A stretch of 64,000 bases of DNA, from contig NZ_JAKIKR010000002.1 in assembly GCF_023284025.1 (NCBI RefSeq), positions 62,001 to 126,000 on the forward strand, written 5' to 3'. The position numbers and the translations under genes were made by a program. Shown here piece after piece: positions 56,275 to 64,000 of the stretch (the stretch's first letter is position 1; the number at the start of each line of letters is the position of its first letter). The notes beneath the pieces are model-generated. The model was given only the letters and a program-made list of their open reading frames with translations. It had not been told where the DNA came from and did not search any database. Source of the stretch: Shewanella abyssi. Its GTDB lineage: Bacteria > Pseudomonadota > Gammaproteobacteria > Enterobacterales > Shewanellaceae.

Positions 56275-56700
56275 TTAGGAATCAAATTTGGCGATATCCT
56301 GCTCCGTCGCACCCTCTTTGCACTCGCCTCTAATGTTGCCACGGTCATATTGAATGGAACGGCTGATCTCGATATAACCTTCTCTGCAATAACCTGTCAT
56401 CTGAATTGTCTGCTCAAGTCCATGCTCAATTTTTTGCGTCCAAGCCGTTAAATCCGGTCCTTGATAACGTTTTTTTGAGCGTTTCTTTTGTGATGCGCGC
56501 TGTTCATGGGGAAGCGGAACTTGCTGAGCATGACTACCTTGCACCAGTTCTGCGCGATAGGTGAATAGCTTTAAGCCATTATTTTTAATATCAGTTTTAA
56601 ATGAATCAGTGAGTTGACCAACAAACTCTTCAGGCACTATTTCGCTAGTACCGCTGCAGGCGGAGAGTAATAAAATTAACAGTAGCGGGTATTTTTTCAT
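56275..56700 (-). CDS. Small lipoprotein of unknown function
   Basis: Protein of 141 residues. The lipoprotein signal MKKYPLLLILLLSACSG has its lipobox Cys at residue 15. The mature part has a basic patch (RASQKKRSKKRYQG) and a Cys pair (YCREGYIEI and GECKEGATE) that may form a disulfide. No family is recognised. It converges with the RND operon. Confidence 0.75.
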   Translation of the reverse strand: MKKYPLLLILLLSACSGTSEIVPEEFVGQLTDSFKTDIKNNGLKLFTYRAELVQGSHAQQVPLPHEQRASQKKRSKKRYQGPDLTAWTQKIEHGLEQTIQMTGYCREGYIEISRSIQYDRGNIRGECKEGATEQDIAKFDS

Positions 56701-56942
56701 TATTGTTTTTATGTTAATAATGGGTTCCGGTCGATCAGCATAACGTATATTTAACCAAGTTAGCAGGGCTTTAAACTGTTTTACATTAGGCTTTCCACAT
56801 TAGGTCACTGGAAGGCGAGATCTACTGATAGGGGATTTTTCATTACATTAGTCAAGAGTATTGACCCAAGCCCCAATGTCACAGGGCTTGCTCCCATTAT
56901 CTTATTGGCTTTTTTATAGGCTGTTCAGGCTTTTGCTGCAGC

Positions 56943-57350
56943 TTAGGTTCGCGATTGAGGGTATCTAGCGCAACTGTCACTTAGGCTGAGCCAGGTTAAT
57001 TGGCTGTCGGTGTAAATATGGTAGCTGGGTTGAACCGTGTTTGGCTCATCCAGTGATACGATAGCCAACGTTATATAGCTGGGGTGACGAGTATCTCTGA
57101 AGGTTAACGCTGAGCCGCAGTGGTGGCAAAAACCACGGCGAACAAATTCTGATGATTGAAACTCAGTGACTGACCCCGATAACCAACTTACCTCCTCGAT
57201 ATTGAAATCCATCCAAGCCCCTAACACCGAGCCTGTGCTCTGCTGACATTGGCGGCAGTGACAAAAATCAGTTGCAAAGGGTGTTGCAGTTAACTGATAG
57301 CGTATTGCGCCGCAAAGGCATCCGCCTTGTTGTAGGATATCTGTTGCCAT
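56943..57350 (-). CDS. GFA-family zinc protein, second copy
   Basis: Protein of 135 residues. GGCLCGAIRYQL, CHCRQCQQSTGS and CHHCGSALTF give the zinc-binding pattern of the GFA/Mss4-like fold. The ATG at 57350 is chosen because GGAGG lies 8 bases before it; the ATG at 57365 overlaps that site. It shares the fold with the protein at 39043-39447 but is not a close duplicate. Confidence 0.88.
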   Translation of the reverse strand: MATDILQQGGCLCGAIRYQLTATPFATDFCHCRQCQQSTGSVLGAWMDFNIEEVSWLSGSVTEFQSSEFVRRGFCHHCGSALTFRDTRHPSYITLAIVSLDEPNTVQPSYHIYTDSQLTWLSLSDSCARYPQSRT

Positions 57351-57637
57351 CAATCGAACCTCCATTGCCCATTATCATCGGTATGCAAGCGCTAACCATA
57401 TCGCGATTTATTAACCATGTCACATTCACGCAGATGCACAGTATTTAGCGCCCAGCATAGTGCAGATTTAAGATAACTTGCTGCTTGCATTCCCTAGCGT
57501 ACTTTGTTTGTTATGTAATCAGTATTATGCAGGGTAACACCATGACATGGCTCACATATATCAACAATATTGTTAATCACTTGTTGTGATCCGTGGTGGT
57601 TTTGGCAGACTGAAAGTGTAGCCCCCAAGGAGTGAGT

Positions 57638-58372
57638 ATGGCTTCTATTATTCAGTTGTTCAAAGCGATGTTAAATAGCTTTAAAGATCTTATCCCAATC
57701 ATTTTGGTGGTCAGCTTTTTTGAGATATTTGTGTTACATCAAGCGCCAGATAATCTTTTTTCTATTCTAATCGGTCTTCTCTTTATTATTGTTGGACTCA
57801 CTTTCTTTGTGTTTGGCCTTGAAATGGGGCTGTTTCCGATAGGCGAGTCTCTGGCACAAGCTTTAGCCCGTAAAGGCTCTGTATTTTGGCTGGTCATTTT
57901 CTCTTTTTCACTCGGATTTGGTACCACATTAGCCGAACCCGCGCTCACCGCAGTGGCAAACGAAGCCGCTGCAGTCGCTGCTGAGGCGGGCGCGATTGTT
58001 AAATCTGACGCCTCAATGGACAATTACGCCATGGGGCTCCGGCTCACCGTGGCGCTATCGGTAGGGCTCGCAATCCTATTAGGTGTAGTACGAATTTTAA
58101 AAGGTTGGCCAATTCATTACATCATTATTGGCGGCTATATATTGGTGATGGTACTGACCTCATTTGCTCCAGAGAGCATTATTGGCATCGCCTATGATTC
58201 TGGCGGCGTCACGACCTCAACCATCACAGTGCCCTTAGTCACCGCGCTTGGAGTGGGGCTTGCAAGTACGATTAAAGGCCGCAACCCGATGTTGGATGGC
58301 TTTGGTTTAATCGCCTTCGCCAGCTTGATGCCGATGATATTTGTGCTTATCTATGGAATGGTGGTGTTGTAA
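57638..58372 (+). CDS. DUF1538 membrane protein, first of pair
   Basis: Protein of 244 residues with six to seven membrane segments. Signature stretches are [26 protein letters not shown] (near 50), [18 protein letters not shown] (near 90), and [27 protein letters not shown] (near 190). These define DUF1538, a predicted transporter family of unknown substrate. The ATG at 57638 follows AAGGAG. It overlaps the next DUF1538 gene by one base, so the two are probably subunits of one transporter. Confidence 0.88.
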   Translation: MASIIQLFKAMLNSFKDLIPIILVVSFFEIFVLHQAPDNLFSILIGLLFIIVGLTFFVFGLEMGLFPIGESLAQALARKGSVFWLVIFSFSLGFGTTLAEPALTAVANEAAAVAAEAGAIVKSDASMDNYAMGLRLTVALSVGLAILLGVVRILKGWPIHYIIIGGYILVMVLTSFAPESIIGIAYDSGGVTTSTITVPLVTALGVGLASTIKGRNPMLDGFGLIAFASLMPMIFVLIYGMVVL

Positions 58373-59157
58373 TGGAGATGTTGAGTAAAGTACTAGAGAC
58401 CCTGTTGTTAACTGCACGGGACGTTATTCCAATTGCTGTCATCTTGTTTGGCTTTCAACTCGGAGTATTAAAAAGGCCAATCGCCAACTGGCGTAAAGTC
58501 GCTGTAGGTTTTGTTTACGTTATTTTAGGACTGAGCTTTTTCTTAGTAGGCTTAGAACTCGCGCTATTTCCTATTGGCGAAGCGATGGCAGAACAACTGA
58601 CCTCACATGGGTTTATCCACGCTGACGACCCCTCAATAGACATTAACGCCTGGCAAGACTACTACTGGGTATATATCTTTGCCGCGGCGATAGGCTTTAG
58701 CACCACAATTGCTGAGCCATCACTAATGGCAGTGGCGATAAAAGCCAATGAGGTATCCGGTGGCAGTATCAGTATTCAGGGATTACGGATCTCCGTTGCC
58801 ATTGGAGTCGCCTTCGGCATTAGCCTAGGCTGCTTTCGAATCGTGGTCGGAGACCCTATCCACTACTACATTATGGCGGGCTATCTCATTGTGGTGATCC
58901 AAACCTTTTATGCGCCAAAAATGATAGTGCCGTTGGCCTATGATTCAGGGGGAGTAACCACCTCTACCGTTACCGTGCCTTTGGTGGCCGCACTTGGCTT
59001 AGGCTTGGCGACCAATGTCGAGGGTCGTAATCCGCTAATTGATGGTTTTGGCTTAATCGCTTTTGCCAGCTTATTTCCGATAATCACCGTGATGGCGTAC
59101 GCCCAATTGGTTGATTACAAAAATAGAACTCAAAAGGAGCGAAATAATGCGCTTTAA
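58372..59157 (+). CDS. DUF1538 membrane protein, second of pair
   Basis: Protein of 261 residues, homologous to the preceding gene: GLELALFPIGEAMAEQL, GFSTTIAEPSLMAVAIK and [26 protein letters not shown] align with the same stretches. In some bacteria the two modules are one fused protein, so a heterodimer is likely. The PII-like gene starts 10 bases before this gene's stop, implying tight co-regulation. Confidence 0.88.
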   Translation: MEMLSKVLETLLLTARDVIPIAVILFGFQLGVLKRPIANWRKVAVGFVYVILGLSFFLVGLELALFPIGEAMAEQLTSHGFIHADDPSIDINAWQDYYWVYIFAAAIGFSTTIAEPSLMAVAIKANEVSGGSISIQGLRISVAIGVAFGISLGCFRIVVGDPIHYYIMAGYLIVVIQTFYAPKMIVPLAYDSGGVTTSTVTVPLVAALGLGLATNVEGRNPLIDGFGLIAFASLFPIITVMAYAQLVDYKNRTQKERNNAL

Positions 59158-59497
59158 ACTCATCATTGTTTTCATCGATGACGCATGCACAGACTCGATT
59201 CTCGATGCTGCTCGAAGTAAAGGTGCTACGGGTGCCACTGTGATTAATCATGCTCGTGGCGAGGGATTAAAAAAACAGAAGACCTTCATGGGATTGTCGC
59301 TCGATATCCAGCGCGATGTCGTTCTACTGCTGGTGGAGGAGCACCTTAGCCGCGCCATTTTAGAAACGGTCAACAAGGTCGGTGGCTTCGATAGCGATTC
59401 AGGTAAAGGTATTGCTATCCAAATAGATGTAGAAGATGCCGTTGGCGTTGCCCACCAAGTACAGCAATTGAGCCATGATATTGAGGATCAGATATGA
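59147..59497 (+). CDS. PII-like (GlnB-fold) signalling protein
   Basis: Protein of 116 residues; the ATG at 59147 follows AAGGAG. The ferredoxin-like fold is visible: strand MRFKLIIVFIDDACTDSILDAARSKGATGATVI, T-loop-like region ARGEGLKKQKTFMGLS, and C-terminal IAIQIDVEDAVGV. The T-loop is short and lacks the uridylylation Tyr of GlnB. PII proteins bind adenylates and dock on transporters, so I infer control of the DUF1538 pair. Confidence 0.88.
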   Translation: MRFKLIIVFIDDACTDSILDAARSKGATGATVINHARGEGLKKQKTFMGLSLDIQRDVVLLLVEEHLSRAILETVNKVGGFDSDSGKGIAIQIDVEDAVGVAHQVQQLSHDIEDQI

Positions 59498-59901
59498 ATA
59501 AGCCAATCTTAATCAGAAACCATGATGTGATGTGCCAAGATTATGCCATGGTCGATGGGCTGCAGACCGTTGCAGAAGCCATCGAGCAAGCTGTTTCACA
59601 TCAGGTGAATGTGTTGTTCGTGAATAAGCGTCACGATGATGACGAATACGGCATGGTGTTGATGAGTGATATAGCCAAAAAGGTATTAGCGCAAGATAAA
59701 GCCCCAGAGCGAGTCAATATCTACGAAATCATGGTTAAGCCGGTACTGGCAGTCGATGGCAATATGGACGTTCGATATTGCGCGCGCTTATTTGACCGCT
59801 TCGGCATTACCAAGGCACCCGTTTTAGAGCAGGGGAAAATTGTCGGACTGGTGAGTTACCACGATATCGTGCTTAAAGGGATGATTAACAGAGGAGTCTA
59901 G
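59494..59901 (+). CDS. CBS-domain pair protein
   Basis: Protein of 135 residues made of two CBS motifs (about 5-70 and 75-130; NVLFVNKRHDDDEYGMVLMSD and VDGNMDVRYCARLFDRFGITKAPVLEQGKIVGLVSYHDIV). Bateman modules sense adenine nucleotides or NAD. It overlaps the PII-like gene by four bases and closes the operon, giving two nucleotide-sensing subunits beside one transporter. Confidence 0.9.
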   Translation: MNKPILIRNHDVMCQDYAMVDGLQTVAEAIEQAVSHQVNVLFVNKRHDDDEYGMVLMSDIAKKVLAQDKAPERVNIYEIMVKPVLAVDGNMDVRYCARLFDRFGITKAPVLEQGKIVGLVSYHDIVLKGMINRGV

Positions 59902-59961
59902 AGACGGTTCTAAGCGTTTTTAGTTTTGACGGTGAGTTTGGCAATGAGTTGTTTATTGTAG

Positions 59962-59978
59962 AGGGAGAGATTCTCCCT
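59962..59978. terminator. Short hairpin between convergent genes
   Basis: AGGGAGA - GAT - TCTCCCT is a perfect 7-bp stem between the CBS gene and the converging TehA-like gene. It has no T-run, so efficiency is uncertain. Confidence 0.5.
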
Positions 59979-59982
59979 ACGA

Positions 59983-60975
59983 CTAAACCAACCTTAGGTT
60001 ACTTTTTTGGTTGTAATGACTTAAGTATCTCACCGCGACATAAATAACAATGATGGTTGCGATAACTAGCTCGAACTTTGCTGTTAATAATAAGTTAATT
60101 GAAAGGTCGTTTTCGCCGAAAGTATTGATGATCCAAGTGACCGTTTTGAATAAAGCGGTTGCGCCAATAACCATTGGAAAAGTGAATGCGGCATAACCTG
60201 GACTGAAGGGGAGTTTTAATAAATTAAAGAAGGCGAGGTAGATAATACTGGTCATTAATAGTGCTAAGGTCAGTAATACACCGACAATGATGACTGATGG
60301 CTGCTCTGATATGGTGAGGTAACCCGCTAAAGAGAGGCTTGCAGGTGCTGCCAGTATTGCAATCGTTGGCTTTGCTGCGTCTGGTATGGGTTCACAGAAA
60401 ATAAGTCTGTAAAGCATAATGGGTAACATGACGAGGTAACTTAGCATGCCAAAGTTAAGAGTCGCGTTGGCAATCCAATGGTTTTGCAGCTGGAATAGTT
60501 CACTTTGTGGGAATGATACCGCCGCCACAATGATGCCAATGGGGGGTACAAACCAACTAGGAACCATATGGCTAAGTTTAAAATCGACCGCTCTATTGTA
60601 GATAAACACACAGAGAAAGATAAGATGGATCACGATAGCACAAAGCCATAATGTTAACGCTAGGCTGTGGCTATATTGTCCGATAGCCGCTGAAACCACC
60701 ATTAGCCCCATTGCAAAAGTAGGGATCACGCTGCCAATCACTGGGTGAGATAATTCGGCGATGAGTACTTTGGGGTGCAGCACAAACTTAGTCACCAACA
60801 TCAGTAAAAGAATAGCGGCAATCGAGGCACCACTCAGTTGCGCAATGCCGCCAATGCTCGGCGACATACTTTCCCAAGCCCAGCCCAGACTAGCAATGGC
60901 TAATGCAAGCCCTGCCATAGGGCTTGGTAAGCGGGACACTCTGTGCCTTAGTGTGTTATTTGTAACAGTCATCAT
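59983..60975 (-). CDS. TDT/SLAC1-family transporter (TehA-like)
   Basis: Membrane protein of 330 residues with about ten hydrophobic helices. The opening RVSRLPSPMAGLALAIASLGWAWE and the pocket stretch PGYAAFTFPMVIGATALFK are typical of the tellurite-resistance/dicarboxylate/SLAC1 family, which conducts anions or exports acids. The substrate is not predictable. It converges with the CBS gene. Confidence 0.85.
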   Translation of the reverse strand: MMTVTNNTLRHRVSRLPSPMAGLALAIASLGWAWESMSPSIGGIAQLSGASIAAILLLMLVTKFVLHPKVLIAELSHPVIGSVIPTFAMGLMVVSAAIGQYSHSLALTLWLCAIVIHLIFLCVFIYNRAVDFKLSHMVPSWFVPPIGIIVAAVSFPQSELFQLQNHWIANATLNFGMLSYLVMLPIMLYRLIFCEPIPDAAKPTIAILAAPASLSLAGYLTISEQPSVIIVGVLLTLALLMTSIIYLAFFNLLKLPFSPGYAAFTFPMVIGATALFKTVTWIINTFGENDLSINLLLTAKFELVIATIIVIYVAVRYLSHYNQKSNLRLV

Positions 60976-61091
60976 GTATCTCCAACATCCAATCTCTATG
61001 GACGTATTTTAGAATGACTCTTTAGTAATTAATATTGAAGTTGGCTTAATGTCAGTTTCAAAAAAATTTAATCATCTTGTAGAAAACAGCC

Positions 61092-62165
61092 CTAAGGTTT
61101 TAGCTTACAGCGCAGCAAAGTGTGTCCTAGGCCAATTCCATCAATATCCTCGTCGACAAAAAGTCCGGCTTGGCTGATGAGCTTTAGCAAGGTCTTACTG
61201 TGGTACATACGACTATTACCGTTGGCAATAGCAGTAAAATACAGAGAGGTTGCGTTGACACAAAAGGCGCCGGCTTCGAAGGGTTGGCGATCCCAGAAGG
61301 TTTCCAAAATACACAGCTCACTGTCGCTACGCATAACAGATGCTGCCCGTTGCAAAATACTGAGAATTTCAGTTTCGGAAAAGCAATCTAAAAACTGGCT
61401 CATCCAATACAGGTCGCCATGTTCACAAAATGGCTTGGCTTCATCGAGCAGATCAGTTGCGTAGGCTTTTACGCGCTCGGCAACACCGGCATTGTGAGCA
61501 TTTTCCATTGCCACTTTTAGTTGGCCTGGCAAGTCCATGATGGTGATTTTTACTTGACTATTAAAACCTGTGCAAGCTAATGCCCATTTACCTGTGTTGC
61601 CACCAACATCGACGATATGTTTTGGTTTTGCTTTAAAAATCAGCGGTAATAGAGATTCAAATGCGTGATCTGAGTAGTAATGATCAAACTCAAACCAACT
61701 CTTCTTTATCTCGTCGGGTAATAGACTTAAACCGGGATAGATAGTTGGCCAATCACCCAGCGAGGCTAACCCTTTAGGTTTGCCTTCTAGAAGTGAAGCT
61801 TCCAATTCAAACAGGCCTTGATAGCACACATCATGGGTAAAGTTTAAGTTGGTTTTCGCCATATCGTCATGCAGTAGGAAGTGACCTATCTTGTCGAGCA
61901 CATATGCATCATCGTTGAGGTATAACAGACCCATGCTTAGCCCCATATCAACTAACACACCAACGGCATACTCAGACAATTCGGACTGGCTTGCTAAAGT
62001 GTTTACGCTACAGCCTTTTACACCACAATCAGAAATAAGCTGTAATAGGTTAAATTTTAGTAGGCAGCGTGCCACCTGAAAGCTGATTGGAGCGAAAGCA
62101 ATTTTTTGCGCTTCAAACTTGGCGTCAAATGCACCGATTGAAAGAGGGGAACGATAAAAAGGCAT
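61092..62165 (-). CDS. O-methyltransferase-like SAM-dependent methyltransferase
   Basis: Protein of 357 residues. An N-terminal winged-helix dimerisation region (about 25-110, QVARCLLKFNLLQLI...VNTLASQSELSEYAVGVLVDMG) is followed by a Rossmann methyltransferase domain with IVDVGGNTGKWALAC (near 185) and MDLPGQLKVA. This is the architecture of plant-type and bacterial small-molecule O-methyltransferases. The catalytic His is not evident at the usual spot, so the reaction is uncertain. It is divergent from a TetR gene that may control it. Confidence 0.85.
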   Translation of the reverse strand: MPFYRSPLSIGAFDAKFEAQKIAFAPISFQVARCLLKFNLLQLISDCGVKGCSVNTLASQSELSEYAVGVLVDMGLSMGLLYLNDDAYVLDKIGHFLLHDDMAKTNLNFTHDVCYQGLFELEASLLEGKPKGLASLGDWPTIYPGLSLLPDEIKKSWFEFDHYYSDHAFESLLPLIFKAKPKHIVDVGGNTGKWALACTGFNSQVKITIMDLPGQLKVAMENAHNAGVAERVKAYATDLLDEAKPFCEHGDLYWMSQFLDCFSETEILSILQRAASVMRSDSELCILETFWDRQPFEAGAFCVNATSLYFTAIANGNSRMYHSKTLLKLISQAGLFVDEDIDGIGLGHTLLRCKLKP

Positions 62166-62321
62166 AAGTTAAACCAGACAAGGCTGCTGCAGAATTAGTG
62201 GAGAGGTATCTTACATGTTACAGTCTCAACATTGTTTGAACTGGATCTTGCTTCAGGCTGTTTAGGGCTAATTCAATGGAGTTAATAGAACCCTGTGTTT
62301 ATTAGTCTAAAGGAAGCCATT

Positions 62322-62999
62322 ATGCTTGTACCTTTGACCTACGTAGGTCGTCAAGCCAGCCGAAGTGATGGTCAGTCTAGACGCGTTGAGATCTTAGAGG
62401 CGACGTTAAGGTTAATCGTAACAGAGGGAATTCGCGGTGTGCGCCATAGAGCAGTGGCGGCAGAAGCTGGGGTCCCTTTAGCATCAACAACCTATTACTT
62501 TAAAGATATTAAAGATTTGATTAGTGATGCACTCACTTTTTTTGCTGAAAAAACCCTATGGATGAATAAGGCGTTAGAAGAGCAAAGCTACCAGTTGCTA
62601 AATAATATGGCTGCAGTGAGTCCAAGCTTATCTAGGGTTGAGTTACAGGCATTAATCGTTGCACGTTTAAGTGAGTTTATATGTGCACATATAAAAGAGC
62701 AGCTAAGCCATCCTGACGATCGGATTTTGGAAAATGCTTTTCATGAAGAAGCGTTACGTAATCAGCAGCTTGCTTCGTCAATTATCCTACTTGATGAATC
62801 CTTTCTACAAAGCATTAAAACGTTTTTTAGTGCATTTGGCTCGAAAACAGCTTATGAAGATGCACATCAGATTTTGGCAATTATTCGATTACTAGAGTAT
62901 CAGTTTTCACTCAGAAAAAGAGTAGATGAGAGTGTGCTAAAAAGCGTGGTAGAAACCACCGTTAATCATATTGTCAGCGCAATAAAAAACCCAAGCTAA
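62322..62999 (+). CDS. TetR-family regulator
   Basis: Protein of 225 residues. The helix-turn-helix (about 20-62) reads ILEATLRLIVTEGIRGVRHRAVAAEAGVPLASTTYYFKD, and the C-terminal region (about 75-215) is helical. The start at 62322 has AAAGGAAG upstream; an earlier frame start at 62295 lacks one. It is divergent from the methyltransferase gene and followed by a strong terminator shared with cysK. Confidence 0.9.
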   Translation: MLVPLTYVGRQASRSDGQSRRVEILEATLRLIVTEGIRGVRHRAVAAEAGVPLASTTYYFKDIKDLISDALTFFAEKTLWMNKALEEQSYQLLNNMAAVSPSLSRVELQALIVARLSEFICAHIKEQLSHPDDRILENAFHEEALRNQQLASSIILLDESFLQSIKTFFSAFGSKTAYEDAHQILAIIRLLEYQFSLRKRVDESVLKSVVETTVNHIVSAIKNPS

Positions 63000-63011
63000 T
63001 GCTTGGGTTTT
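62986..63011. terminator. Bidirectional terminator between the TetR gene and cysK
   Basis: AAAACCCAAGC, loop TAAT and GCTTGGGTTTT form a perfect 11-bp stem with A and T flanks. The stem overlaps the last codons of the TetR gene. Confidence 0.93.
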
Positions 63012-63028
63012 ATAGTTTAGCTTATCGT

Positions 63029-63997
63029 TTACTGCACGTTTTCTGAGTCACTAAATTCGCCTTGGAACAGCGCTGAAGAAAGATAGCGCTCTGCTGCTGA
63101 TGGTAGTACAACAACAATCGTCTTACCTTCAAACTCTGGTAATGCAGCGATGCGATTCGCAGCAACAACGGCAGCACCAGATGAGATCCCAACCAAGATC
63201 CCCTCTTCTTGCATAAGACGGTGTGCCATCTCAATCGAGTCTTCATTAGAAACGGCTTCAACACGGTCAATAAGTTCAAGATCTAAGTTGCCTGGAATGA
63301 ATCCAGCACCGATACCTTGAATTTTATGGGGGCCAGGTTGTATCGTTTGGCCTGCAAGCGTTTGCGCGATGACAGGTGAATCAACTGGCTCAACAGCAAC
63401 AGAGGTAATAGCTTTACCTTGGGTGTTCTTAATATAACGACTCACACCGGTAATTGTTCCGCCCGTACCGACACCCGCTACGATAACATCGACTTCACCG
63501 TCGGTATCATTCCAAATTTCAGGTCCGGTCGTTTTTTCGTGAATTTCTGGGTTTGCAGGGTTATTAAACTGCTGCAATAGTACGTACTTTTCAGGTGCTG
63601 ATTGGCGAATTTCTTCCGCCTTATCGATGGCGCCCTTCATGCCCTTGGCGCCTTCAGTCAGCACCAGATTCGCCCCCAGTGCTTTAAGCAATTTACGACG
63701 CTCTAAACTCATGGTATTAGGCATGGTTAACGTCAGCTTATAGCCTCTTGCTGCAGCAACATAAGCAAGCGCGATCCCGGTGTTTCCCGATGTAGGTTCG
63801 ATAAGTTCTTTGTCTTGGGTCAATATGCCTTTCTTCTCGGCATCCCAAATCATATTCGAACCTATGCGGCACTTGACGCTAAAGCTTGGGTTACGTGCTT
63901 CAATTTTGGCAAGAACTTTCCCATTGCTAACACGGTTTAAACGGACAAGTGGTGTGTTGCCAATTGTTTGTGAATTATCTTCAAAAATTTTGCTCAT
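63029..63997 (-). CDS. cysK: Cysteine synthase A (O-acetylserine sulfhydrylase)
   Basis: PLP enzyme of 322 residues that makes L-cysteine from O-acetylserine and sulfide. The PLP lysine lies in [11 protein letters not shown] (near 42), the substrate loop is [10 protein letters not shown] (near 69), the PLP-phosphate loop [10 protein letters not shown] (near 178), and the C-terminal serine of the cofactor site is in GISSGAAV (near 273). These match enterobacterial CysK closely. Its promoter lies beyond the window edge; CysB control is expected from the family. Confidence 0.97.
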   Translation of the reverse strand: MSKIFEDNSQTIGNTPLVRLNRVSNGKVLAKIEARNPSFSVKCRIGSNMIWDAEKKGILTQDKELIEPTSGNTGIALAYVAAARGYKLTLTMPNTMSLERRKLLKALGANLVLTEGAKGMKGAIDKAEEIRQSAPEKYVLLQQFNNPANPEIHEKTTGPEIWNDTDGEVDVIVAGVGTGGTITGVSRYIKNTQGKAITSVAVEPVDSPVIAQTLAGQTIQPGPHKIQGIGAGFIPGNLDLELIDRVEAVSNEDSIEMAHRLMQEEGILVGISSGAAVVAANRIAALPEFEGKTIVVVLPSAAERYLSSALFQGEFSDSENVQ

Positions 63998-64000
63998 GGG

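Overview
The window reads as a stretch of chromosome from a marine gammaproteobacterium, most likely Shewanella. Supporting this are the gene pairs nagZ-ycfP and csiV-mfd, the lolCDE set, a stand-alone four-gene oleABCD cluster for long-chain olefins, DUF2986 and DUF1538 genes, and the moderate GC content. This assignment rests on family and gene-order recognition, not on a database search. No rRNA, tRNA, CRISPR array, intact insertion sequence or integrase was seen.

Layout. 1-7.8 kb: the 3' part of topA, a membrane-anchored unknown, cysB, sdaA, nagZ, ycfP and acylphosphatase. 7.8-16.3 kb: csiV, mfd and a PilZ-like gene on the minus strand, then lolCDE on the plus strand. 16.4-22.5 kb: the most interesting region, an apparently undescribed RiPP (ribosomally made, post-translationally modified peptide) locus. 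22.6-29.7 kb: a GcvR-like ACT protein, then pstC-pstA-pstB-phoU without pstS, yajD and a DUF1289 gene. 29.7-32.5 kb: an accessory stretch with a lipoprotein gene, a duplicated non-coding repeat and a small orphan ORF. 32.5-39.9 kb: a METTL25-like methyltransferase, oleABCD, a GFA protein and an amphi-Trp protein. 40-50.3 kb: a BCCT transporter, a DEDDh exonuclease with a cNMP/CBS/DUF294 protein, an M14 peptidase, GNAT, yecM, an L,D-transpeptidase, a K+ channel, MATE and DUF2986. 50.6-57.4 kb: yqfB, a TetR-HlyD-RND efflux operon with two inverted-repeat operators, a lipoprotein and a second GFA protein. 57.6-64 kb: a DUF1538-DUF1538-PII-CBS operon, a TehA/SLAC1-like transporter, an O-methyltransferase-like gene divergent from a TetR gene, and cysK.

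The RiPP locus consists of four co-directional genes. The first encodes a 373-residue protein whose N-terminus carries a leader-like helix. The second encodes a 296-residue protein with the same leader, followed by a core with 57 cysteines arranged as about 29 CxxC motifs. The third encodes a single-chain cyclodehydratase (RRE-like, degenerate E1/ThiF-like and YcaO domains in order). The fourth encodes a Gfo/Idh/MocA-type reductase resembling the thiazolinyl imide reductases of yersiniabactin and pyochelin synthesis. The inferred chemistry is cyclisation of many cysteines to thiazolines, then NAD(P)H reduction to thiazolidines; flavin oxidation to thiazoles is the more usual route. No SagB-type dehydrogenase, protease or exporter is nearby. 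Three perfectly phased 11-bp direct repeats lie upstream of the locus, and a 14-bp stem-loop separates the precursor gene from the enzyme genes. The functional reading is inference. The shared leader, the repeats and the gene order can be read directly from the sequence.
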